Source: Gammaproteobacteria bacterium (lineage in GTDB: Bacteria > Pseudomonadota > Gammaproteobacteria > S144-34). Taken from it: DNA of 8,051 bases. The notes beneath the pieces were generated by a model that was not told where the DNA came from, did no database searches, and worked only from the letters and a program-made list of their open reading frames with translations. Of this stretch, positions 1 through 7,893 are shown in pieces. The DNA lies in contig WGBS01000274.1 in NCBI GenBank assembly GCA_015494165.1, forward strand, positions 1 through 8,051, written 5' to 3'. The translations under genes were made by a program, and so were the position numbers. Each line of letters begins with the position of its first letter. Position 1 is the stretch's first letter.

Positions 1-1703
<1,703 letters not shown>

Positions 1704-1704
<1 letters not shown>

Positions 1705-2198
1705 TGCGCCACATCATCTCCATGCTGCTCGAGAACGAGGCCGGCGCCCTGGCGCGCGTCGCGGGCCTGTTCTCGGCGCGCGGCTACAACATCGAATCGC
1801 TCACGGTGGCGCCGACGGAGGACCCCTCGCTCTCGCGCCTGACGCTGGTCACGAGCGGCAACGACGAGATCATCGAGCAGATCACCAAGCAGCTCAACAA
1901 GCTGATCGACGTCGTCAAGCTGGTCGACCTCACCGAGGGCGGCCACATCGAGCGCGAGATGATGCTCGTGAAGCTGCGCGCGGCCGACGCCACGGCACGC
2001 GCCGAGCTCAAGCGCCTGGTGGACATCTTCCGCGGCCGCATCATCGACGTCACCGACCGCACCTACACCGTGGAGATGACGGGCACGGGCGACAAGCTCG
2101 ACGCCTTCATCGAGGCGGTCGGCCGCCGCGCCATCCTCGAGGTGGTGCGCACGGGCGTGTCGGGCATCGCGCGCGGCGAGAAGGCGCTCAGGCTCTGA
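1704..2198 (+). CDS. ilvH: Acetolactate synthase, small regulatory subunit
   Basis: This is the regulatory subunit that stimulates the large subunit and confers feedback inhibition by valine or other branched-chain amino acids. The 164-residue protein has the family's usual length. An N-terminal ACT domain (about 1-75) starts RHIISMLLENEAGALARVAGLFSARGYNIESL, trimmed here to its recognisable core NEAGALARVAGLFSARGYNI. A C-terminal ALS small-subunit domain (about 84-158) contains REMMLVKL and the later FIEAVG segment. The chosen ATG at 1704 shares its A with the TGA of ilvI. A longer reading in this frame begins at 1449, but its first part is arginine- and proline-rich out-of-frame ilvI sequence and is not coding. 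The gene is followed by a palindrome and then ilvC. Confidence 0.97.
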
Positions 2199-2201
2199 AT
2201 C

Positions 2202-2222
2202 CGGCGGGCGGTCCGCCCGCCG
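2202..2222. repeat. Perfect GC-rich palindrome between ilvH and ilvC
   Basis: Ten bases (2202-2211, CGGCGGGCGG) are exactly complementary to 2213-2222 around a single central T. As RNA this would form about a 9-bp stem with a 3-nt loop. It starts 4 bases after the ilvH stop and ends 11 bases before the ilvC Shine-Dalgarno. There is no T-run after it, so it is not a classical intrinsic terminator. It could be an mRNA stability or processing hairpin that sets the ilvC level apart from ilvIH. That role is inference. Confidence 0.6.
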
Positions 2223-2233
2223 ATCCCGTCTGT

Positions 2234-2238
2234 GGAGG
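2234..2238 (+). promoter_or_regulatory. Shine-Dalgarno of ilvC (decides the start)
   Basis: GGAGG lies 5 bases before the ATG at 2244, which is ideal spacing. It overlaps the in-frame GTG at 2232, which therefore cannot be the real start. The ATG start also gives the family's normal N-terminus, MKVFYEKDADL. Confidence 0.85.
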
Positions 2239-2243
2239 AAAAA

Positions 2244-3260
<1,017 letters not shown>

Positions 3261-3290
3261 GCGCACGGGCCCCGGCGAGGGAAGGCCGCG

Positions 3291-3902
3291 ATGCTCGCCC
3301 GCGAGGCGCTGCTGTGGGCCGCGCTGCCGGCGGCCCTGGCGCTGTGGGTGCAGATCGCCGCCCCACACGCGCTGTGGGCGCTGCCGCTGTGGCTGCTGGC
3401 CGCGCTCGTGCTCTTCCTCTTCCGCGACCCCGAGCGCGAGGTGCCGCCCCATCCCCTGGGCGTCGTGGCGCCGGCGGACGGGCGTGTGGAGCGCATCGAG
3501 GGGGAAGCGGCAGATCCCTTCCTCGAGCGCACTGCGCGGCGCATCGTCATCCGCATGCGCCCGTGGGGGCCCTTCGTGGTGCGCGCACCCATCGAGGGGC
3601 GCGTGGTCGAGCGCTGGCTGCGGCCGTGCACCGAGGGCGGCTGCGGGCGGCGCTACGCCATCTGGCTGCAGACCGACGAGAAGGACGACGTCGTGCTGGT
3701 GCTCGACGAGCCCGCGCGCTGGCGCCGGCCCGTGTGTCTGACCGGGGTCGGCGAGCGCGTGGGGCAGGGTCAGCGCTGCGGCTACGTGCGCTTCGGGGGA
3801 CGGGTGGAGGTGTGGGTGCCGCGCAACGCTCGCCTCGACGTGGGCCCCGGCTCGCGCGTGCGCGCGGGCAGCACCATCCTCGCCACGCTGGTGCACGACT
3901 GA
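3291..3902 (+). CDS. Phosphatidylserine decarboxylase-like membrane protein, catalytic Ser and His missing
   Basis: The 203 aa match the short (about 200-220 aa) phosphatidylserine decarboxylase (PSD) proenzymes often encoded between ilvC and pssA. Two hydrophobic helices (about 6-24 and 28-43) are followed by FRDPERE (44-50), PADGRVE (61-67), VVRAPIEGRV (96-105), a GVGERVGQGQRCGYVRFG segment (152-169) and RAGSTILATL near the end. Active PSDs cleave themselves at Gly-Ser in RFGS and turn that Ser into the pyruvoyl group. Here the motif is RFGG, with Gly170 (codon GGA, 3798-3800) in place of Ser. The VHxxR(A/S)P motif reads PFVVRAP, with Phe95 in place of the conserved His, and the NERN-like segment is also gone. 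The Asp of PADG remains. The frame is intact and AGGGAAGG precedes the ATG. The likely reading is a pseudoenzyme under coding constraint, perhaps a PssA partner. The family call is firm, but catalytic loss is inferred from motifs recalled from memory. Confidence 0.85.
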   Translation: MLAREALLWAALPAALALWVQIAAPHALWALPLWLLAALVLFLFRDPEREVPPHPLGVVAPADGRVERIEGEAADPFLERTARRIVIRMRPWGPFVVRAPIEGRVVERWLRPCTEGGCGRRYAIWLQTDEKDDVVLVLDEPARWRRPVCLTGVGERVGQGQRCGYVRFGGRVEVWVPRNARLDVGPGSRVRAGSTILATLVHD

Positions 3903-3928
3903 TCGCGCGCGCCACCGGCGCGCAGGTA

Positions 3929-3987
3929 CGGGTTACGGGTTACGGTCGACAGTGTACCGTACACCGTAGCCTGCAACCCGTAACCCG
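3929..3987. repeat. Nested palindrome built on GGGTTAC heptamers
   Basis: The 13-base arm 3929-3941 (CGGGTTACGGGTT) is exactly complementary to 3975-3987. Between the arms, GTGTAC (3952-3957) and GTACAC (3959-3964) form an inner perfect inverted repeat around one C. The left arm contains two tandem GGGTTAC heptamers (3930-3943). It lies in the 167-bp gap between the decarboxylase-like gene and pssA, which has no credible ORF. It looks like an intergenic repeat rather than a terminator, because no T-run follows. Confidence 0.7.
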
Positions 3988-3991
3988 CCCG

Positions 3992-4020
3992 CTCGCCTCC
4001 CGATACCCGTCTCTCGCCTC
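3992..4020. repeat. Left copy of the inverted repeat pair flanking pssA
   Basis: This 29-base stretch starts CTCGCCTCCCGATACCCG and ends CTCTCGCCTC. Its reverse complement matches 4846-4876 with one substitution and one 2-base indel. It sits about 50 bp before the pssA start and directly follows the GGGTTAC palindrome. Confidence 0.75.
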
Positions 4021-4069
4021 TGGCCCGCAGCCGGTCGCGGCGGGTGCGGGCCTGTGCTAAGTTGAGGCC

Positions 4070-4846
4070 ATGGAAAAGGAACGCGCACAGCGCAGGCGCG
4101 GCATCTACCTGCTGCCGAACCTGCTCACCACCGGCGCGCTCTTCGCGGGCTTCTACGCCATCGTCGCCGCCATGGGGGGGCGGCACCACACCGCGGCCGT
4201 GGCCCTGCTCGTGGCGGCGGTGCTCGACGGCCTCGATGGCCGTATCGCGCGCCTGACCGGCACGCAGACCGATTTCGGCGCGCAGTACGACAGCCTCTCG
4301 GACGTGATCGCCTTCGGGCTCGCGCCCGCGCTGGTGGTCTACCACTGGGGCCTGGCGCATCTCGCCGCCTACGGCTGGCTGTGGGCCAAGCTCGGCTGGC
4401 TCGCGGCCTTCGTCTACGCGGCGTGCACGGCGCTGCGGCTCGCGCGCTTCAACACCCAGCTCGGCGTCGCCGACCGGCGCCACTTCCAGGGCCTGCCGAG
4501 CCCGGCGGCGGCGGGGCTGCTCGCGACCCTCGTGTGGATGGCCTCGGACCTGGGCCTCGAAGGGGAGGCCCTGGCGGTGCCCGCCCTGGTGCTGACGCTG
4601 CTCGCCGCCGGCCTCATGGTCTCCAACCTGCGCTACCACAGCTTCAAGGAGCTCGACCTGCGCAGCCGCGTGCCCTTCGTGGCCGTGGTCGCCGTGGTGC
4701 TCGTGCTCGCCTTCGGCTCCATCGACCCGCCGAAGGCGCTGTTCGCCGCCGCGCTGGTCTACGCGCTCTCGGGGCCGGTCCTGACGCTGGTGGAGGTGCA
4801 GCGGCGCCGCCACCGCCGCGCTGCGCGCGAGCGTCTGCCTCGCTAG
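4070..4846 (+). CDS. pssA: CDP-diacylglycerol-serine O-phosphatidyltransferase (phosphatidylserine synthase)
   Basis: This inner-membrane enzyme transfers serine onto CDP-diacylglycerol to give phosphatidylserine, the precursor of phosphatidylethanolamine. The 258-aa protein carries the complete CDP-alcohol phosphatidyltransferase signature, with Asp53, Asp56, Gly57, Ala60, Arg61, Gly70, Asp74 and Asp78 (read as DGLDGRIAR, then G-AQY-D-SLS-D). Just before it is NLLTTGALFAGFYAI, and after it LRLARFN and FQGLPSPAAAG, both typical of bacterial type II PssA. There are about eight hydrophobic stretches and a basic C-terminus (RRRHRRAARERLPR). An in-frame TAA at 4058-4060 fixes the start at the ATG at 4070. 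GAGG ends only 2 bases before that ATG, so the RBS is weak. The neighbouring decarboxylase homologue would normally use the product of this enzyme. leuA, which often follows pssA in this gene order, is absent here. Confidence 0.95.
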   Translation: MEKERAQRRRGIYLLPNLLTTGALFAGFYAIVAAMGGRHHTAAVALLVAAVLDGLDGRIARLTGTQTDFGAQYDSLSDVIAFGLAPALVVYHWGLAHLAAYGWLWAKLGWLAAFVYAACTALRLARFNTQLGVADRRHFQGLPSPAAAGLLATLVWMASDLGLEGEALAVPALVLTLLAAGLMVSNLRYHSFKELDLRSRVPFVAVVAVVLVLAFGSIDPPKALFAAALVYALSGPVLTLVEVQRRRHRRAARERLPR

Positions 4847-4876
4847 AGACGAGAGACGGGTATCTCGGGAGGCGAG
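4846..4876. repeat. Right copy of the inverted repeat pair flanking pssA
   Basis: This 31-base stretch contains GACGGGTATCTCGGGAGGCG. It is the reverse complement of 3992-4020 apart from one substitution and an extra CT. It begins on the last base of the pssA stop codon, so repeat sequence directly abuts the gene. Confidence 0.75.
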
Positions 4877-4910
4877 GGGTGGTGCGCGCTCCGCGCGCGG
4901 CCTTCAATCG
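4868..4910. repeat. Hairpin-bearing repeat unit, copy 1
   Basis: The unit reads GGAGGCGAGGGGTGGT, then a hairpin, then GCCTT. The hairpin is GCGCGC (4884-4889), loop TCC, GCGCGC (4893-4898). Copy 2, 66 bases downstream, has the same flanks but a different stem. Both lie in the 180-bp gap between the converging ends of pssA and the small minus-strand gene. Confidence 0.65.
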
Positions 4911-4911
4911 A

Positions 4912-4932
4912 GAGAGGCGAGAGGCGAGAGGC
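4912..4932. repeat. Three tandem GAGAGGC heptamers
   Basis: Three perfect copies of GAGAGGC run head to tail at 4912-4918, 4919-4925 and 4926-4932, followed by a degenerate AGGAGGCGAG that leads into the second hairpin unit. The same word in reverse complement appears in 3992-4020. Confidence 0.85.
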
Positions 4933-4933
4933 A

Positions 4934-4976
4934 GGAGGCGAGGGGTGGTCCGCCCTTCGGGCGCAGCCTTTTGATC
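4934..4976. repeat. Hairpin-bearing repeat unit, copy 2
   Basis: The flanks GGAGGCGAGGGGTGGT and GCCTT are identical to copy 1, but the stem is CGCCC (4951-4955), loop TTC, GGGCG (4959-4963). A short TTTT (4969-4972) follows a few bases later, so this copy could act as a weak terminator for pssA. The 5-bp stem and the gap before the T-run make that uncertain. Confidence 0.65.
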
Positions 4977-4977
4977 T

Positions 4978-5009
<32 letters not shown>

Positions 5010-5026
5010 GTTACCCGCACACACGC

Positions 5027-5236
5027 TCACTCGTCGTCCGGGAGGTCCAGCTCCGGCAGGCCCTCGTCGAAGACGTCGCGCAGGCGCTCGCGCAGCGCCT
5101 TGCGCTCGAGGTAGCGCTCGACATCGCGCCAGGCGCGGCCGCGGCCGCCTTCCTCGTCCTCGGCGAGGGGGCGTGCGGACGCCTGCGGGCGCTTCTGCCC
5201 GTCGCGCGGTAGCTCGGAGCCCTTGCGCTCGCCCAT
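5027..5236 (-). CDS. Small charged protein of unknown function (69 aa)
   Basis: I cannot assign a function. The 69-aa product begins MGERKGSELPRDGQKR, has an acidic and glycine-rich linker (EDEEGGRGR, 26-34), then a probable amphipathic helix (WRDVERYLERKALRERLRDVF, 36-56, one residue over-read at each side possible), and ends in an acidic tail (ELDLPDDE). The Trp-Arg plus Glu/Arg/Leu helix pattern recalls the small DUF3545 and PA3496-type proteins of Gammaproteobacteria, but this is a resemblance from memory. There is no signal peptide or membrane segment. It converges on pssA across the repeats and is divergent from msrP. The reading frame continues upstream to 5548, but the start at 5236 avoids overlap with msrP and removes an Arg/Pro-rich N-terminus typical of non-coding GC-rich sequence. 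The RBS is weak (CAGG). Confidence 0.6.
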   Translation of the reverse strand: MGERKGSELPRDGQKRPQASARPLAEDEEGGRGRAWRDVERYLERKALRERLRDVFDEGLPELDLPDDE

Positions 5237-5406
5237 CGCGGCGCCTGCTGTTCGGGCAAAGGCCGGATCGGTCGCAGGGAAATGCGCGCCGGGAGGCGCG
5301 CGGCGCGATATTGTACGCAGCACGGCGGCACGGGGAAGGGGCCGAACCGGCCGGCCGCGCAGTGGTCGTAACGAACAGTGACCGGCCATGAGGGGAGCGC
5401 ACGACG
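5237..5406. promoter_or_regulatory. Divergent intergenic region with hairpin and possible minus-strand -10 box
   Basis: This 170-bp gap lies between two divergent genes and should contain both promoters. GCGCGCC (5284-5290) and GGCGCGC (5295-5301) form a perfect 7-bp inverted repeat with loop GGGA. Just right of it, the minus strand reads TACAAT (5310-5315), a one-mismatch -10 box for the 69-aa gene, but without a good -35. I see no convincing sigma70 promoter for msrP. The inverted repeat beside the -10 could be an operator, which is only a suggestion. Confidence 0.35.
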
Positions 5407-6360
5407 ATGACGTTCGGCATACGCCGCAGCAGGCCGTGGGCATTGCCCGAGCGCGAGGTGACGGACGAGGGGCTGTGGAACGAGCGGCGGCGTTTCCTGC
5501 GCCTCGGCGCGGCCGCCGCGGTGGCGGGGCTCGCGCCGCCGGTGGCACGGGCGGCCGGAGTCCCGCGCACGCCGCCGCTTGCCGGCGTGCGCCGCGCGCC
5601 GCCGCCGCCCGAGCGTCCGAACACCTGGGAGCAGATCACGGGCTACTGCAACTTCTACGAGTTCGGCACGGGCAAGCGCGATCCGGCGCGCTACGCGGGG
5701 CGGCTGCGCACGCGGCCGTGGTCGGTGGTGGTCGAGGGCGAGTGCGAGCGTCCGGGCGAGGTCGGGATCGAGGAGATCCTCCGCTTCCCCCTCGAGGAGC
5801 GGATCTACCGCCTGCGCTGCGTGGAGGGCTGGTCCATGGTGATCCCCTGGGTCGGCTTTCCGCTCCGCCTGCTGCTCGAGCGCTTCAAGCCAACCTCGGC
5901 GGCCCGCTACGTGGCCTTCGAGACGCTCCACGAGCCCGATCGGATGCCGGGGCAGCGGCGGACCTTCCTCGACTGGCCCTACCGCGAGGGGCTGCGCATG
6001 GACGAGGCGGTGCATCCGCTCACGATCCTTGCGGTCGGCCTCTATGGGCGCGTGCTGCCGAAGCCGAACGGCGCGCCGCTGCGCCTCGTCGTGCCCTGGA
6101 AGTACGGCTTCAAGAGCATCAAGTCCATCGTGCGCATCCGCCTGGTGCGCGAGCAGCCCCCCACGACCTGGTCGCAGGCGGCGCCGCACGAGTACGGCTT
6201 CTACGCCAACGTCAATCCGGACGTGCCGCACCCGCGCTGGAGCCAGCGCTACGAGCGGCGCATCGGCGAGCTGCGCCGGCGCCCGACGCTGCTCTTCAAC
6301 GGCTATGCCGAGCAGGTCGCGCACCTCTACGCCGGCATGGACCTCAGGCGGTACTTCTAG
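5407..6360 (+). CDS. msrP: Protein-methionine-sulfoxide reductase, molybdenum catalytic subunit MsrP
   Basis: MsrP (formerly YedY) is a periplasmic molybdopterin enzyme that reduces methionine sulfoxide in oxidised envelope proteins, receiving electrons from MsrQ. The 317 aa carry a Tat signal (ERRRFLRLG, 26-34, a hydrophobic Ala-rich stretch, and a probable cleavage site after ARA near 49). The oxidoreductase molybdopterin domain contains FPLEERIYRLRCVEGWSMVIPWVGFP, shortened here to RLRCVEGWSMVIP with the Mo-ligand Cys138. It also has KPNGAPLRLVVPWKYGFKSI (219-238), GFYANVNPDVPHPRWSQ and LLFNGYAEQV near the end. The usual NNFYEFG motif reads CNFYEFG, with Cys81 replacing the first Asn. The ATG at 5407 is preceded by AGGGGAG (5391-5397). 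msrQ follows 10 bases after the stop. The call is very secure. Confidence 0.96.
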   Translation: MTFGIRRSRPWALPEREVTDEGLWNERRRFLRLGAAAAVAGLAPPVARAAGVPRTPPLAGVRRAPPPPERPNTWEQITGYCNFYEFGTGKRDPARYAGRLRTRPWSVVVEGECERPGEVGIEEILRFPLEERIYRLRCVEGWSMVIPWVGFPLRLLLERFKPTSAARYVAFETLHEPDRMPGQRRTFLDWPYREGLRMDEAVHPLTILAVGLYGRVLPKPNGAPLRLVVPWKYGFKSIKSIVRIRLVREQPPTTWSQAAPHEYGFYANVNPDVPHPRWSQRYERRIGELRRRPTLLFNGYAEQVAHLYAGMDLRRYF

Positions 6361-6370
6361 GGGCGCGGCG

Positions 6371-7000
6371 GTGGCGGAGGGCAGGCGCACGGCGACGCAG
6401 GCGCGGCTGCGCCTCGCACAGCGGGCGGCCTTCGCGGCGGGGGCGCTGCCGCTGGCGCTGGTCGGCTGGCGCCTGTGGCAGGGCGCCTACGAGCCCGATC
6501 CCATCGCCGCGCTCGCCGACGAGACCGGCGAATGGGCGCTGCGCGTGCTGCTCGCCACGCTCGCCATGCGGCCGCTCAGGCGCCTCACCGGCTGGCGCTG
6601 GCCGCTCGCGGTGCGGCGCACGCTCGGCCTGTGGGCCTTCGCCTGGGCGAGCCTGCACCTCGGCGTCTACGCGGGACTCGACCAGTACGGCATCTGGGCC
6701 GAGATCCCGCGCGACGTGCTCGAGCGGCCCTTCGTGCTCGCGGGGTTCGCGGGCTGGCTGCTGCTTGTCCCGCTCGCTGTCACCTCGACACGCGGCTGGA
6801 TGCGCCGCCTCGGCGCGCGCTGGCAGCGCCTCCACCGGCTGGTCTACGCCGTCGCCGCGCTCGCGCTCCTGCACCAGTGGTGGATCGTGGCGCCGAAGGC
6901 GGACCTGACGCGCCCGCTCGTCTATCTGGCCGCCTTCCTCTTCCTCATGGCGCTGCGGCTGCCGGCAGGACGCGTCGCCGCGCGGCTGCGCCGCGCCTGA
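6371..7000 (+). CDS. msrQ: Haem-binding membrane subunit MsrQ of the methionine-sulfoxide reductase system
   Basis: MsrQ is a b-haem inner-membrane protein of the ferric-reductase-like family that feeds electrons from the respiratory chain or flavin to MsrP. From the GTG at 6371 the protein has 209 aa, close to the 211 aa of the E. coli protein. About five to six membrane helices are visible. The conserved His residues are His96 (SLHLGVYAGLDQYG), His155 (QRLHRLVY) and His168 (LLHQWW). The GTG is chosen because AGGGG (6359-6363), overlapping the msrP stop codon, sits 7 bases before it. The open frame extends further upstream only inside msrP. An ATG start at 6566 would cut off the first helix. 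The gene forms a two-gene operon with msrP, and its stop codon lies 9 bases from the stop of the convergent ATPase gene. Confidence 0.93.
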   Translation: MAEGRRTATQARLRLAQRAAFAAGALPLALVGWRLWQGAYEPDPIAALADETGEWALRVLLATLAMRPLRRLTGWRWPLAVRRTLGLWAFAWASLHLGVYAGLDQYGIWAEIPRDVLERPFVLAGFAGWLLLVPLAVTSTRGWMRRLGARWQRLHRLVYAVAALALLHQWWIVAPKADLTRPLVYLAAFLFLMALRLPAGRVAARLRRA

Positions 7001-7006
7001 GGCGCG
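6992..7006. repeat. Small hairpin over the msrQ stop codon
   Basis: CGCGCC (6992-6997), loop TGA (the stop codon itself), GGCGCG (7001-7006) forms a 6-bp stem in the 9-bp gap between two converging genes. It has no T-run on either strand. A stop-flanking stem could slow polymerase or protect 3' ends, but in this GC-rich DNA it may be chance. Confidence 0.35.
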
Positions 7007-7009
7007 CGC

Positions 7010-7807
7010 TCACAGCGTGCGGCCGGCGCGGTCGCGCGCGTACTGCCAGGCGATGCGTCCCGAGCGCGAGCCGCGCCCCATGGCCCATTGCAGGGCTTCG
7101 CGCTCGATCTCGGCGCGCGGCTCGAGCGGCGCGCCGAGGCGCGCGAGCCAATGGAACACCGCCTGCAGGTAGGTGCGCTGGTCGAAGGGCGGGAAGGACA
7201 GCCACAGCCCGAAGCGGTCGGCGAGCGAAAGCCGCGCGTCCACCGCCTCGTCGGGGTGGATCTCGGTCTCGCGCGCGGTGTCCGCGGCGGGCTCCGGCAG
7301 GAGGTGGCGGCGGTTGGACGTGGCGCACACGAGCACCTGCTCCGGCAGCGCCGCGAGCCCGCCCTCGAGCACGGACTTGAGCCCCAGGTAGCCCGTCTCC
7401 TCGCCCTCGAAGCCGAGGTCGTCGCAGTAGACGATCCAGCGGCCGCCGGCGTCGGCGAGGCGCTCGACGATGTCCGGCAGGTCGGCGAGGCCGAGCCGGT
7501 CGACCGCGACCATGCGCAGGCCCTCGTTGCGGAAACGCGCGAGAAGCCCTTTCACGAGTGTGGACTTTCCGGTGCCGCGCGCGCCCCACAGCAGCATGTT
7601 GTTGGCGGGCCGCCCGGCCACAAACTGCGCCACGTTGCGCAGCGCCTCGGCCTTCTGGCGCTCGACGCCGATGAGGTCGTCGAGATCGGCGAGCGCGGGG
7701 CGGCGCACGGGCTCGAGGCGCGGGCCGCCCTCGCCGGTGCGCCGCCAGCGCAGCACGAGGGCATGCGCCGGCACGCGGCGGTGCGCGAAGGGCAGGGAAA
7801 GGCTCAT
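7010..7807 (-). CDS. DUF815-type AAA+ ATPase
   Basis: The 265-aa protein is a P-loop ATPase of the DUF815 family, whose cellular role is not established. The Walker A motif GARGTGKST is at 75-83, the Walker B-like IVYCDDL at 125-131, the sensor-1 motif CATSNRRHL at 161-169, and a candidate arginine finger in LADRFGLWL (Arg198). Family-typical stretches are LIGVERQKAEALRNVAQFVAG (46-65 core), NNMLLWG (69-75) and the FPPFDQRTYLQAV segment, followed by a C-terminal helical lid ending GRIAWQYARDRAGRTL. No signal peptide or membrane segment is seen, so it is cytoplasmic. The start is the ATG at 7805-7807; AGGAG lies 12 bases upstream, a little far. The gene overlaps nothing and converges tightly on msrQ. 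It stands alone in this window, so the context does not reveal its partner. Confidence 0.88.
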   Translation of the reverse strand: MSLSLPFAHRRVPAHALVLRWRRTGEGGPRLEPVRRPALADLDDLIGVERQKAEALRNVAQFVAGRPANNMLLWGARGTGKSTLVKGLLARFRNEGLRMVAVDRLGLADLPDIVERLADAGGRWIVYCDDLGFEGEETGYLGLKSVLEGGLAALPEQVLVCATSNRRHLLPEPAADTARETEIHPDEAVDARLSLADRFGLWLSFPPFDQRTYLQAVFHWLARLGAPLEPRAEIEREALQWAMGRGSRSGRIAWQYARDRAGRTL

Positions 7808-7873
7808 CGGTCCACGGGCTCCTCTCGTCCGGTGCGGGCCTCCCGCCGCCGTGACGGCGCCGGGGCGGGCGTG

Positions 7874-7881
7874 ACTATACT
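7874..7881. promoter_or_regulatory. Possible overlapping -10 boxes on both strands
   Basis: The plus strand reads TATACT (7876-7881) and the minus strand TATAGT (7874-7879), each one mismatch from TATAAT. In the minus direction this lies 67 bases before the DUF815 ATPase start and is its best promoter candidate, although the -35 side (TTCGAC, 15-bp spacer) is poor. In the plus direction GTGACG (7851-7856) is a partial -35 with a long 19-bp spacer. AT-rich sequence stands out in this GC-rich DNA, but the promoter call is by eye only. Confidence 0.45.
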
Positions 7882-7893
7882 AGGGGAAACTCT

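Noticed and set aside
2232..2243. Upstream GTG start for ilvC adding four residues
   Set aside because: The GTG overlaps the GGAGG Shine-Dalgarno, and the ATG at 2244 gives the canonical 338-aa protein.
3798..3800. Sequencing error as the cause of Gly instead of Ser in the decarboxylase-like protein
   Set aside because: GGA needs at least two substitutions to become a Ser codon and the frame is open on both sides. A second key residue, the His, is also missing.
4055..4063. TGCTAAGTT as an extended -10 box for pssA
   Set aside because: It matches only three of six -10 bases, lacks a -35, and would place the transcript start on the ATG.
4044..4256. Short plus-strand open frame overlapping the pssA start
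   Set aside because: Out of frame with pssA, Arg/Ala/Ser/Pro-rich, and without a recognisable motif.
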